From Leifsonia xyli (GTDB lineage: Bacteria > Actinomycetota > Actinomycetes > Actinomycetales > Microbacteriaceae): 64,000 nucleotides of DNA. The notes under the pieces were generated by a model. That model worked only from the letters and a program-made list of their open reading frames with translations, was not told the origin of the DNA and searched no databases. Shown here piece after piece: positions 29,682 to 37,861 of this stretch. Numbering within the stretch: position 1 is the stretch's first letter; each line of letters opens with the position of its first letter. Where the stretch lies: the NCBI GenBank assembly GCA_001647635.1, contig CP014761.1, positions 744,001-808,000 of the forward strand, written 5' to 3'. The position numbers were made by a program, and so were the translations under genes.

Positions 29682-31754
29682 CTACTTGGTGAGTCCGGCG
29701 AAGAACGCCGGGCCATTGGGCGTCCCGACTCCGGTCGCCGTGTCGTAGCCCTTCGTACTGTGGAGGGTCTGGCTGGGCGACTCCTGCGTCCGCAGGCTGT
29801 AGCTCAGTCCGCCCGCAGCGCTCTCGCTGTCGACGTAGTTGACCCGCAGCACCGACGGGAGCGGCGCGTTCACGCCCGTCCCGAACCGGTCGGCCTGGTC
29901 GACGTCGTAGAACGCCGAGCCGCCGGCCGTGTACGCCGCGTAGATCCGCGGGTTGAGGAACCCGAGCGGAGCCCCGGCGACCTGGTTGGCCACGGCCGCG
30001 ATGCCCGCGGTCAGCGGGGCGGCGACCGAGGTGCCGCCGATGCGGTACTCGTCGTAGTACGTCCCGTTGCTGAACGTCTGCGTCTGGCCGACCAGCAGGC
30101 CGGTGTTCGGGTCGGCGAGGGCGCTGATGTCCGGAACCAGGCGTCCCGACGCGGAGCCCACGGCGGCCGCCTGGTAGGCGGGCTGCGCGAACAGACGGCT
30201 CACGCCGCCTCCCCCGCCGCCGTTGAAGGTGCCGGGCAGCGGTGCTGCGAAGGTGCCGTTCAGCACGTAGGGCGCGCTGGAGATGTGATCCGTGGGCGTC
30301 GGGTTCACCGGGTCGAGGCCCGTCTGCCAGCCGACCTCGAACGACCGCTTCCACCCGCTGTTGTTCAGCGGCGAGGCCGGGTCGTCGATCGCGGCGTAGC
30401 CGAGCGCCGGAGCGGCGCCGGTGGGAACCACGGATGCCGAGGATCCGCCGACCGCGGTGACGAACGGGCTGTCCGCGTAGAAGTCGACCGTCGGCGTGCC
30501 GAAGTTGCCCACTTCATCCCCGTCGTCGCCGCTGGAGACGAACACGCCGACACCGGTGGCCGCGGCCTCGATGAACGTGTTGTTGAGGCTGTTCACGAAG
30601 CCTTGCGGCACCGCCTCACCGGCGAACCCGTAGCTGATCGAGAGGATGCTCGCGAGGTGCTTGTCGACGATGTGGTTGACGGACGCGTCGAAGTCCTGAC
30701 GTGCGTTCGCCGATGCGACGTAGAGGAGGTCTGCGCCGGGAGCCGTCGTGTGGATGGCCTCCGCGTCCAGGGTCTCCTCGCCGTAGTAGTCGCCGGGCAC
30801 CTGCTGCGGGGTGTCCGGGTGCTTGTACACACCGGGTGCCACGAGCTGCGTGATCTTCGGAGCCGGCAGGTTGTGCAGGCTGCTGTACTTCGTCACATCC
30901 TGGACCAGGGTCGGGCTCGCGTTGGCCCCGACGAACGCGACCGTCTGGCCGCTGCCGTCCGCGGCGACCTGATCGAGGCCGTACAACCCGCGCACCTGGG
31001 CCGGCGTGTACCCGCATGGCGCGATCGGCTTGGTGGTCGTCCCGTATGCCGGGGCGTTCGGCATGGAGACAGTCTTCTCGCCGTACCAGAGCGAGCACGG
31101 CTGCCCGGCGCGGAAGCCGACCGACGGGGCGCCGTGGTTCTGCTTCGGCGCGTTGCCGTTGCCGGTGGTGTTCGTCGGCTGGATGAGCGACGCGCCCTGG
31201 TCGAGACCGGCGACGCTCTCCACGATGCCGGCCAGCGACGACGGGACGCTGACCGCCGACTCCGGAGCCCGCAGCGTCGTGCCGTAGGCGCTGTATTCGC
31301 CGAGGGTCACACCGAATGCCCTCTGCGCCTGGGCGACGGTGCCCTCGGCCGAGACGTACCGGTTGTTGGAGGGGGTGTCGACGATGCTGAAGCCCGCGCC
31401 GCGCAGGAACTGCTGCACCGCGACCACGCTCGACTGGCTCGGCGCGAACTGCTGGCGGAAGGCCTGCGGGGTGAGGTACTTCCGGTACGACGAGGAGCCG
31501 GGCGTCGAGACCGCGAGCGCGGTCGCGGCTGCGGTGTCGGCGTTGCGCCATGGCAGGTACACGCGGATGTCGACCGGGTCCCCGGCGGGGGCGGCGGAGC
31601 GGAGCGCCTTGGCGTTCGCCCACGCGGGCTGACTCCCGGGCAGGGCGTTCCTGCCCGGGGCTGCTGCGGCCGGCGTCGCGGCCGCCGCGGCAAAGAGAAG
31701 GGCCGCGCCGGCGGTGACGGCTGCGGCCCTGATGGTTCTCGAAGTGGTGCGCAT
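29682..31754 (-). CDS. Secreted S53 (sedolisin/kumamolisin-like) serine-carboxyl peptidase
   Basis: 690 aa. Signal peptide (residues about 1-32, ending TPAAAA), pro-kumamolisin activation domain (about 40-200; VYLPWRNADTAAATALAV, YLTPQAFRQQFAPS), then the peptidase domain. Catalytic residues are readable: Glu326 and Asp330 in GEETLDAEAI, Asp in SSGDDGD (about 410), and Ser576 in RIGGTSVAAPL. The C-terminal GYDTATGVGTPNG matches the calcium-site region. Such enzymes are acid-active endopeptidases made as zymogens; here it is presumably secreted to degrade external protein. Complete and apparently functional. Confidence 0.95.
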   Translation of the reverse strand: MRTTSRTIRAAAVTAGAALLFAAAAATPAAAAPGRNALPGSQPAWANAKALRSAAPAGDPVDIRVYLPWRNADTAAATALAVSTPGSSSYRKYLTPQAFRQQFAPSQSSVVAVQQFLRGAGFSIVDTPSNNRYVSAEGTVAQAQRAFGVTLGEYSAYGTTLRAPESAVSVPSSLAGIVESVAGLDQGASLIQPTNTTGNGNAPKQNHGAPSVGFRAGQPCSLWYGEKTVSMPNAPAYGTTTKPIAPCGYTPAQVRGLYGLDQVAADGSGQTVAFVGANASPTLVQDVTKYSSLHNLPAPKITQLVAPGVYKHPDTPQQVPGDYYGEETLDAEAIHTTAPGADLLYVASANARQDFDASVNHIVDKHLASILSISYGFAGEAVPQGFVNSLNNTFIEAAATGVGVFVSSGDDGDEVGNFGTPTVDFYADSPFVTAVGGSSASVVPTGAAPALGYAAIDDPASPLNNSGWKRSFEVGWQTGLDPVNPTPTDHISSAPYVLNGTFAAPLPGTFNGGGGGGVSRLFAQPAYQAAAVGSASGRLVPDISALADPNTGLLVGQTQTFSNGTYYDEYRIGGTSVAAPLTAGIAAVANQVAGAPLGFLNPRIYAAYTAGGSAFYDVDQADRFGTGVNAPLPSVLRVNYVDSESAAGGLSYSLRTQESPSQTLHSTKGYDTATGVGTPNGPAFFAGLTK

Positions 31755-32031
31755 GATGTCCTTTCATCGATGCGGGATGCGCGCTGGTCGGCGCCCTTCG
31801 ATCCAACAACCCCGGATGGGGGCGGACCAAGAAGTTCACTCTGAGAAAACGCTCAGGCGTCGCGACGTGCGCGTACGGTGCGGGTTGTGACGCCCTCCCG
31901 ATCCTTTCTCGACCGCACCTTCGTCGTGACGCTGGTGCTCATGAGTATCGGGTCCACCGAGCGCGGCGGCGCGCGGCGTCGGAGGCGCGGGCCGCCGCGG
32001 GGATGTGACGATGGGCTCCTACACTCGGCAC

Positions 32032-33288
32032 ATGCGCACGCATGACGTGGTGGTGATCGGCGCCGGCTTGGCGGGCCTGCGGTGCGCCGCCGAGCTCGCG
32101 GAGCATGGGCGCGAGGTGATCGTGCTCGACGCCGGGGACCGCGTCGGCGGCCGCCAGCGAAGCGACCGCGTCGATGGCTTCACGCTCGACCGGGGGTTCC
32201 ACGTTCTGAACCCCGCCTATCCCGCTGTCCGCGCTGCGGTGGAGGTCGACAGCCTCTCCATCGCGGCCTTCCCGACCGCGGTCCGGGTGCGCCGACCGGA
32301 CGGCTCGATGGCGACGCTCGCGCATCCCATCCGGCATCCGGGCCTGCTTCCGGCCACCCTCGCCAGCGGCCTGCTGGGCGCGCGCGACCTGCTGGGACTG
32401 GCCCGCTGGCTCGGCCCGCTCCTTCTCCGGCCGCGCGCCACCGTGGCCGGCCCGGACCGCTCCCTCGCCGCCGGCTGGGACGCCGCCGGTCTCACCGGGC
32501 CGCTCCGCACCCAGGTGCTGTCCCCCTTCTTCGCGGGCGTCCTCGCCGACGCGTCGGAATCGACATCCGACACGTACGTGCGTCTGCTCGCCCGATCGTT
32601 CCTTCCCGCGGTGGCCGGCCTTCCCAGGGAGGGGATCGCCGCGCTCCCGAACGAACTCGCCCTGCGCGGCCGTGAGGCCGGCGCCGAGATCCGTCTAGGT
32701 CGCGCCGTGAACCGGCTCCAGCGACGCGAGGGCCGATGGGAGGTGGATGCGCTCGGCGAAGAGACCCTGCTCGCGCGCGACGTGGTGGTGGCCGTCGGTG
32801 CGGAATCCATCGAGGGACTCGTGGATGCTCCCGCGCCCTCCACCCGCGGGCTGCAGACGTGGTGGTTCGCGGCCGACGAGACCCCGGCGTCCGCTCTGCT
32901 GACGGTCGACGGTGGGCGCGAAGGGCCCATCGTCAACGCGCTGGCGATCTCGGCGACGGTCCCGGAGGCGGCGCCGCCCGGCCGGCACCTGGTGCAGGCG
33001 ACCTGCCTGTGGTCCGCGGGGGCCGGCGCCAGCGAGGCCGACGTGCGCGCACAGCTCGGCCGCCTGAACGGGGCCGCCTCGTCGTCGTGGCAGCTCCTGC
33101 GGCGGGACGACATCCCGCACGCCCTCCCCGCGCTTCCACCGCCGATGCGGCGCCCATCCCCCGCTCGGATCGGCCCCGGCCTGCACATCGCAGGCGACCA
33201 CCGGGACTCGCCGTCCATCCAGGGTGCGCTGCAGTCCGGGCTGCGGGCTGCGAGGTCGGTGCTCGGCGGCGAGAAGAAGTGGACATGA
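32032..33288 (+). CDS. FAD-dependent amine-oxidase-like oxidoreductase
   Basis: About 418 aa. The N-terminal FAD Rossmann motif VVVIGAGLAGLRCAAELAEHG is followed by VLDAGDRVGGRQRS, the GG motif of phytoene-desaturase/amine-oxidase flavoproteins, and a C-terminal FAD contact LHIAGDHRDSPSIQGALQSG. Substrate unknown; relatives in actinobacteria are annotated NAD(P)/FAD-dependent oxidoreductase or protoporphyrinogen-oxidase-like. ATG 32032 gives MRTHDVVVIGAG directly. A TACACT sequence six bases upstream of it could be a -10, in which case the transcript would be near leaderless. Confidence 0.88.
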   Translation: MRTHDVVVIGAGLAGLRCAAELAEHGREVIVLDAGDRVGGRQRSDRVDGFTLDRGFHVLNPAYPAVRAAVEVDSLSIAAFPTAVRVRRPDGSMATLAHPIRHPGLLPATLASGLLGARDLLGLARWLGPLLLRPRATVAGPDRSLAAGWDAAGLTGPLRTQVLSPFFAGVLADASESTSDTYVRLLARSFLPAVAGLPREGIAALPNELALRGREAGAEIRLGRAVNRLQRREGRWEVDALGEETLLARDVVVAVGAESIEGLVDAPAPSTRGLQTWWFAADETPASALLTVDGGREGPIVNALAISATVPEAAPPGRHLVQATCLWSAGAGASEADVRAQLGRLNGAASSSWQLLRRDDIPHALPALPPPMRRPSPARIGPGLHIAGDHRDSPSIQGALQSGLRAARSVLGGEKKWT

Positions 33289-33318
33289 CGACTCGAAACA
33301 GCCGCGAGGAGGGGCAGG

Positions 33319-33957
33319 ATGAGCGACACCTTGAAGCTGGTCGAGTGGCGAGGCGACGAGGATCCGGAGCGCGTGGAGGCGGCCACCCTCGCGCTGAGCG
33401 AGGACCGGCTGAATGCGCTCGGCACCTCGCGGACCGCCGACTACGTGGTCGGCTGGTCGCTGCGAACGGGGCCGGGGTGGGTGACCTCGCAGCTCATCGT
33501 GGCCGTGTTCGGACGCGGGTTCGCTCGGAGACTCGCCCTGACGAGGGACGCTGAGGGCCGATGGTCGAGTGAAGTGTCGCAGGAGGGTCTCCGTTCGTAC
33601 AACGGAGAGCGCCTCGACGATCCGGGAATCGGCGACCCGGAGTCCCTCGACGGCGCCGACGACTGCGACCTCGCCCTCTGCCCGGTGACCAACACTATGC
33701 CGATTCTGCGGCTCGGCGCCCACAGGCAGGCGGTGGCCGAGTCGGCATTCATCATGGCCTGGGTGGCGCTGCCGTCGCTCGCGGTGGTTCGCAGCGAGCA
33801 GTTCTACAGTTCCGGGCCGGACGCACCGGAGGCCGGCCAGGCGGTCGTGCGCTACGAGAGCGGCGATCGCGGCTTCCGAAGCGAGTTGACCGTCGATCCG
33901 GACGGCGTCGTCATCGACTATCCGCAGATCGCCCGGCGCATCCGGCCGAATGGATGA
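33319..33957 (+). CDS. Putative glycolipid-binding domain protein
   Basis: 212 aa. Contains CDLALCPVTNTMPILRLG, SAFIMAWVALPSLAVVRSEQFY and RYESGDRGFRSELTVDPDGVVIDYP, the pattern of the putative glycolipid-binding family (PF06475 type). No signal peptide or membrane helix, so cytosolic. It begins 31 bases after the flavoprotein with GAGGGGCAGG upstream, suggesting a two-gene transcript. Biochemical role is not established. Confidence 0.75.
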   Translation: MSDTLKLVEWRGDEDPERVEAATLALSEDRLNALGTSRTADYVVGWSLRTGPGWVTSQLIVAVFGRGFARRLALTRDAEGRWSSEVSQEGLRSYNGERLDDPGIGDPESLDGADDCDLALCPVTNTMPILRLGAHRQAVAESAFIMAWVALPSLAVVRSEQFYSSGPDAPEAGQAVVRYESGDRGFRSELTVDPDGVVIDYPQIARRIRPNG

Positions 33958-33981
33958 ATCACGCATCAGTAGCTTGCGGCC

Positions 33982-34148
33982 ATGGCTGATGAGATCGATG
34001 TCCGCGTGGCCGAGTCGCTGAGCGAGGGCTGCGGACCCTCGACCTCACATCGCGGCCCGGCCGCGAGTCGGCGATCCGCCTCTACCAGTCCGTCGGCTTC
34101 CAACGGCGCAACTCGATGCTGATGCGGTTCGCCGGCGAGCTCGAGTAG
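33982..34148 (+). pseudogene. GNAT acetyltransferase remnant
   Basis: An ATG opens MADEIDVRVAESLSEG and then, in a different frame, the typical GNAT C-terminus LRTLDLTSRPGRESAIRLY and QSVGFQRRNSMLMRFAGELE runs to a TAG at 34146. The acetyl-CoA-binding motif and most of the fold (roughly 90 residues of a normal GNAT) are missing. This is a true internal deletion, not the one-base type of defect seen elsewhere in the window. Confidence 0.7.
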
Positions 34149-34221
34149 CTGAGGTCAATCGATCTTCTCAACGAGGTCGCCTGCCAAGATGGAGCTGACG
34201 GACGACGATCGGGGGGATCGG

Positions 34222-34590
34222 ATGACGGTGTCGGAGCTGGGACCCGCTGTCGCGCGTGAGACGGACCGGCTCCGCCGGCGCACCATCGCGGCGAACATCC
34301 TCGTCGCTGTCGCGGTTTTGGTGCTGGTGCTCATGGCAGCCGTCGACTGGTACTTCATCACCAGGCTGAACTTCTTCGTGCGCATGCTCATGCTCGCGCT
34401 GCTGGTCTTCGTCGGCTGGCTCCCCGTCGCGCTGGTCATCACCGCTGTGTGCCTGCGGCCGTACTGGGTGACCTTCATCGCGCTCGGTGTCGTCGGCGCC
34501 GCGGTGCTCGCGACCCTCGGCATCGTCTGGGCCTTCCCGGACGCAACCTACCCGTACCCGGAGATCTCGTGGCCGCCTCGCGGTTGGTGA
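34222..34590 (+). CDS. Small integral membrane protein, unknown function
   Basis: 122 aa from ATG 34222 (MTVSELGPAVARETDRLRRRT), which has GGGGGGAT nearby; an ATG 33 bases upstream is possible. Three hydrophobic segments (ILVAVAVLVLVLMAAVDWYF, MLMLALLVFVGWLPVALVITAV, FIALGVVGAAVLATLGIVWAF) and a Pro/Tyr/Trp-rich tail. Codon use and base composition are less GC-biased than in neighbouring core genes, hinting at recent acquisition. Family not recognised. Confidence 0.65.
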   Translation: MTVSELGPAVARETDRLRRRTIAANILVAVAVLVLVLMAAVDWYFITRLNFFVRMLMLALLVFVGWLPVALVITAVCLRPYWVTFIALGVVGAAVLATLGIVWAFPDATYPYPEISWPPRGW

Positions 34591-34646
34591 CCGGGGAGAC
34601 ACGAAGCGCCCTTCGCTATGATCCCGCCAGCGAGAAGGGGGGCTCG

Positions 34647-34973
34647 ATGAGACGGGATAAGGGTGCTGTCGGCCATGCGCTACCAGCCGTGGTGATAGTG
34701 CTCGTCGCTGCCGGTTATGTGAGTTGCCTGCTTGCCGTGGCGGTAGCCCCTGCGCTCGCGCCTGAGCCCGACCAGTGGGTCGGCGTGCCGAGCTACACGG
34801 AGCATCCGTGGCTCGCGGCAACAGTCGCTCACGCGCTCTACTGGCTGGTCGTACTTCTGGCGGTGTCGGCGTGCATCGCTGCGATCACGTGGGCGGGAAC
34901 CGCGGCATTGCGACAACTCTCCCACGCGGAGCGCGTTGCCGTTGAGGACCTTAGTCACGCGCAACGCGGATAA
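34647..34973 (+). CDS. Small membrane protein with two helices
   Basis: 108 aa, beginning MRRDKGAVGHALPAVVIVLV; AGAAGGGGGG precedes the ATG. Two membrane helices (LPAVVIVLVAAGYVSCLLAVAVA and ALYWLVVLLAVSACIAAITWAG) separated by a loop containing PDQWVGVPSYTEHPW. Same low-bias composition as the preceding membrane protein gene; the two may be co-transferred. Function unknown. Confidence 0.65.
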   Translation: MRRDKGAVGHALPAVVIVLVAAGYVSCLLAVAVAPALAPEPDQWVGVPSYTEHPWLAATVAHALYWLVVLLAVSACIAAITWAGTAALRQLSHAERVAVEDLSHAQRG

Positions 34974-34987
34974 GGTCTCCCAAAAGC

Positions 34988-35014
34988 GAAAACCCCCGGC
35001 GCACCGGGGGTTTC
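34988..35014. terminator. Terminator shared by tRNA-Val(GAC) and the small membrane gene
   Basis: A GAAAACCCCCGG / CCGGGGGTTTC hairpin with T-rich sequence on both sides (TTTTCGCTTTT read on the minus strand), 6 bases past the tRNA. Likely bidirectional. Confidence 0.8.
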
Positions 35015-35020
35015 TCTCTG

Positions 35021-35092
35021 TGGGCGATACTGGGATCGAACCAGTGACCTCTTCCGTGTCAGGGAAGCGCGCTACCGCTGCGCCAATCGCCC
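35021..35092 (-). tRNA. tRNA-Val (anticodon GAC)
   Basis: Cloverleaf readable on the minus strand: acceptor GGGCGAT pairs with ATCGCCC, anticodon loop CTGACAC within CTTCC/GGAAG, T arm GGTTCGATCC. No CCA is encoded. Confidence 0.93.
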
Positions 35093-35119
35093 GAGTCTGA
35101 ACTCAAGAGCTCAGAATCG

Positions 35120-35190
35120 AGGTGGATACGGGATTCGAACCCGTGTATACGGCTTTGCAGGCCGCTGCCTCGCCTCTCGGCCAATCCACC
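35120..35190 (-). tRNA. tRNA-Cys (anticodon GCA)
   Basis: Acceptor GGTGGAT pairs with ATCCACC; anticodon loop CTGCAAA between CGGC and GCCG; T arm GGGTTCGAATCCC. U discriminator, as usual for tRNA-Cys. No CCA encoded. Confidence 0.93.
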
Positions 35191-35256
35191 GAACGCCACA
35201 ACACGGAAAAACCGTACCGTACCTGAGAGGCCCGATCCGAAGACCGGGCCGACTCG

Positions 35257-35329
35257 AGCGGATGACGAGACTCGAACTCGCGACCCTCACCTTGGCAAGG
35301 TGATGCGCTACCAACTGCGCTACATCCGC
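35257..35329 (-). tRNA. tRNA-Gly (anticodon GCC)
   Basis: Acceptor GCGGATG pairs with CATCCGC; anticodon loop TTGCCAA within CACC/GGTG; T arm GAGTTCGAGTC. No CCA encoded. It is first of three minus-strand tRNAs that may be one precursor (Gly-Cys-Val). Confidence 0.93.
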
Positions 35330-35498
35330 ATTTCGTTCCGCAGTTCCCTGCGGCACTTGAAAGACTCTAGCCGATCCGTGCGCCCAAGACAAAACCGATG
35401 ACGCCCTCCGGGTGTGTCGCCCGCCGCGCCCGCCTCGATGTGCGTTGGACCCTCCGAGTCGGCTAGTATCGGAACTCGCAGCCGCTTGGCTGCGAGAT

Positions 35499-35571
35499 GG
35501 GCGATTGGCGCAGTTGGTAGCGCGCTTCCTTCACACGGAAGAGGTCATCAGTTCGAGTCTGGTATCGCCCA
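35499..35571 (+). tRNA. tRNA-Val (anticodon CAC)
   Basis: Plus-strand cloverleaf nearly identical to the Val(GAC) gene; anticodon loop TTCACAC. The genomic sequence continues with CCA after the discriminator A, unlike the other three tRNAs here. Followed by a hairpin terminator. Confidence 0.93.
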
Positions 35572-35580
35572 CCACAGAGA

Positions 35581-35611
35581 AACCCCCGGTCACGCCGGGG
35601 GTTTTCGTTTA
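35581..35611. terminator. Terminator between tRNA-Val(CAC) and the DedA gene
   Basis: AACCCCCGG / CCGGGGGTT hairpin followed by TTCGTTT; overlaps the stop of the convergent DedA gene and probably serves both. Confidence 0.8.
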
Positions 35612-36244
35612 ACTCTCCATGGCCTTCGCGTCAGCACGGGCACGCCGGCGCCGCCGGAGCGCACTGATCACGATCGGCGCGACGGAGACCACGACGACCA
35701 CGATCATCAGGACGTCGATGTTGTTCGCGATGAACGGGATGCCGCCCAGGAGGACCCCGAGCAGGACCATCACGAGCACCCAGCTGACGCCGCCGAGGGC
35801 GTTCCACAGCAGGAAGCGGCGGTAGCGCATGTTCGCGATGCCGGCGGACAGCGGGACGTAGGTGCGCACGAACGGCACGAAACGGCCGAGGACCAGGGAC
35901 GGTCCGCCGTATCGGGCGAAGAAGGCCTCCGCAGCCTCGAGCCGTTCTGTCTTCAGCACGCGCGCATCCGGTTTGAAGAGGCGCCGCCCGAACCGCTTCC
36001 CGAGCCAGAAGCCCGCCTGGTCGCCCAGGAAGGCGGCGACGATCGCGACGCCGACGATCTGCCACACCTGGATCCCGAGCGTGGGGGCGAGGATCGCGGC
36101 GGTGATCAGCAGCGAGTCCCCCGGCAGGAACGGGAAGAGGAGGCCCGACTCGATGAACACGACGACGGCGATGCCCACGAGCACCCACGGCCCGAAGGCG
36201 TGCAGCCACGAGGATGCGTCGAGCAGGGGAATGGACAGGTGCAC
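35609..36244 (-). CDS. DedA family membrane protein (VTT domain)
   Basis: About 211 aa from GTG 36244, which has GGAGGATC upstream. DedA signatures: FIESGLLFPFLPGDSLLITAAILA, GDQAGFWLGKRFGRRLF, and GGPSLVLGRFVPFVRTYVPLSAGIANM (conserved Arg/Pro motif). Four to five membrane segments and a very basic C-terminal tail (RRRRRARADAK). DedA proteins include undecaprenyl-phosphate and other lipid flippases needed for envelope maintenance; the substrate here is unknown. Confidence 0.92.
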   Translation of the reverse strand: MHLSIPLLDASSWLHAFGPWVLVGIAVVVFIESGLLFPFLPGDSLLITAAILAPTLGIQVWQIVGVAIVAAFLGDQAGFWLGKRFGRRLFKPDARVLKTERLEAAEAFFARYGGPSLVLGRFVPFVRTYVPLSAGIANMRYRRFLLWNALGGVSWVLVMVLLGVLLGGIPFIANNIDVLMIVVVVVSVAPIVISALRRRRRARADAKAMES

Positions 36245-36347
36245 GATGGATCCTCCGGGGCAGCCGAGCGTGAGCCTCACGAGTTGTACGCTCACGGTGC
36301 CCAGCGGGCCAGCCCCTCTCAGCGGCTGCGAAGAAGCAAGCCGCGAC

Positions 36348-37240
36348 TTACGGCAGCGCCTCCGGGTCCAGATTCAGGATGGCGTCCTCGTACAGGCCGC
36401 CGTTCGCATCGAAGGCGGCGCGGGACGGGTTCAGCCACAGCAGGTCCTGCAGCGAGATGCCGAAGCGCTCTGCTACGTACCCGGGCAGGTCGCCGTGGCC
36501 CACCCGGTAGCTCGCGGGGGCGCCCGACGGCGTGGTGGCGGTCACCATGCCTCCGGCGAGCGGACGCGCTCCCCCGTCGACCGGGTGCACGTTGGTCTGG
36601 CGGGGCGGGACCGACCAGTGGACGGTGTTCACCGCCAGCACCTTGCCCGGGCCGAGCTCGACGGGGACGCCATCCGCGCTCGCCACCGAGGAGTACGTGA
36701 CCAGCGCGACGAGATCGGCGGGAGCCGCTCCGATGTTCGCCGACGAGGCCGCCCCGGCGCGGTCGTCGGGCCGCCGAGCACGTGGTCGCCCATGCCGTGG
36801 AACACCACCCCGTCGCCGACGCGCGGAGCGACCTCCAGGAGGGTGACCGAGACCGGGATGGGCGCGGTGTTCGTGAAGCCGGAGTACTGGGCGGAGTAGG
36901 TGTTGTCGCCGTTGGAGACCATCCGGTAGTGGAAGTGGATGCTGCCCTTCGGTGAGGCGACGTCGCCCTGGGCCACGACGGTGCCGGCGGGCACAGGCGT
37001 CAGGTACGGGGCCGGCTGCGGCGGGAGGCTCGGCGAGGCCGGCGGCTGCGAGGGCGTCGGCTGTGCGGGTGCGGGCGCGGCCGGGGACGGCGAAGCGGAC
37101 GGATGGGCGGTCGCGGTCTTCGAGGCATGCGGACGGCTTCCTGCCGTCGCCGCGGCCGGCGCGCATCCGGCGAGTGCGGCGACGACGGCCACCGCGGCGA
37201 CCAGGACGGCAGCGGGTCTCCTCAGGGCTTCTGCGGGCAC
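36348..37240 (-). CDS. LysM-like lipoprotein, frameshifted
   Basis: Begins MPAEALRRPAAVLVAAVAVV with a lipobox (ALAGC), so a membrane-anchored lipoprotein. A Pro/Ser/Ala linker and a beta-rich domain (GSIHFHYRMVSNGDNTYSAQY) follow. The frame then breaks near 36762-36775. The continuation in another frame reads DDRAGAASSANIGAAP... and ends with a LysM-like unit (YRVGHGDLPGYVAERFGI, LQDLLWLNPSR). Adding one G in the GGCGGCCCGAC stretch restores GGPDDRAGA. I read one gene with a one-base deletion. Likely binds peptidoglycan. Confidence 0.75.
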
Positions 37241-37309
37241 CGCTTCATCCTGGTGCCTGGCGACGGGGAGAACAAGAGGTATTCGATCGACTCGGACGAT
37301 CGGGGACCC

Positions 37310-37861
37310 TCACCGCCACCCGTAGCGCGCTGCGAGCGCCCGCCGGACGGCCTCGTACGGAGCCGCATCCAGCGCCGCGCCCTCGCGCCGCATCCCCGAC
37401 TGGTGCAGCCGGAACACCCGGTCGAGCCGGACGAAGCTCGGCCGGTGGCGGCCGTCCCAGTCCCCCGAGCCGATCGCCAGGTACTCCGGCCGCCCGGGAT
37501 GCTCCTGACTGGTCAGGGCCACCGCCAGCACGGTCCCGCCGGGCTCGGCCGCGACGACGAGTACCGGGCGGTCCTTGCCGCGGCCGTCCGCCTCCTCATA
37601 GGGCACCCAGGTCCACACGATCTCGCCGGGGTCGGCGTCGCCGTCCAGGCGGGGTTCGTACGAGGTCCGGATACGGCCGAGCGTCCGCGGGTCGACCTGC
37701 TGCATCGCTCCGGACCCGGCGCGTCCGGGCTCAGCCCGTCCGGGCTCAGCGGCGGGAGTCCGCCTGGTCGGCGACGCCGTCGGCGACGCGGTCCGCGACG
37801 GGCGGAGCATCGCGCTCAGTGACGACAGGATGCTGCGCAGGGAGGCCACGTCCGGCACCAT
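37310..37861 (-). CDS. PemK/MazF-like toxin-family protein
   Basis: 183 aa from ATG 37861. A variable, positively charged N-terminal region of about 65 residues precedes a PemK/MazF fold: GEIVWTWVPYEEADGRGKDRPVLVVA, VLAVALTSQEHPGR and a C-terminal HQSGMRREGAALD...VRRALAARYG. MazF-type proteins are usually RNases with a small antitoxin encoded just upstream. No such partner is seen; its 5-prime end overlaps the Amt-like gene instead. This long, partnerless type is common in actinobacteria and may not be a toxin. Confidence 0.75.
   Translation of the reverse strand: MVPDVASLRSILSSLSAMLRPSRTASPTASPTRRTPAAEPGRAEPGRAGSGAMQQVDPRTLGRIRTSYEPRLDGDADPGEIVWTWVPYEEADGRGKDRPVLVVAAEPGGTVLAVALTSQEHPGRPEYLAIGSGDWDGRHRPSFVRLDRVFRLHQSGMRREGAALDAAPYEAVRRALAARYGWR

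Noticed and set aside
31887..32045. 53-codon frame starting GTG (TPSRSFLDRTFVVTLVLMSIG...) before the flavoprotein gene
   Set aside because: Hydrophobic start resembles a membrane-protein N-terminus but the frame turns Arg/Gly-rich and overlaps the next gene; no ribosome-binding site. At most a remnant.
35374..35498. Possible extra small RNA or tRNA between tRNA-Gly and tRNA-Val(CAC)
   Set aside because: CTCGCAGCCGCTTGGCTGCGAG (35475-35496) forms a hairpin-like repeat immediately before tRNA-Val(CAC) but no cloverleaf or known RNA motif is seen.
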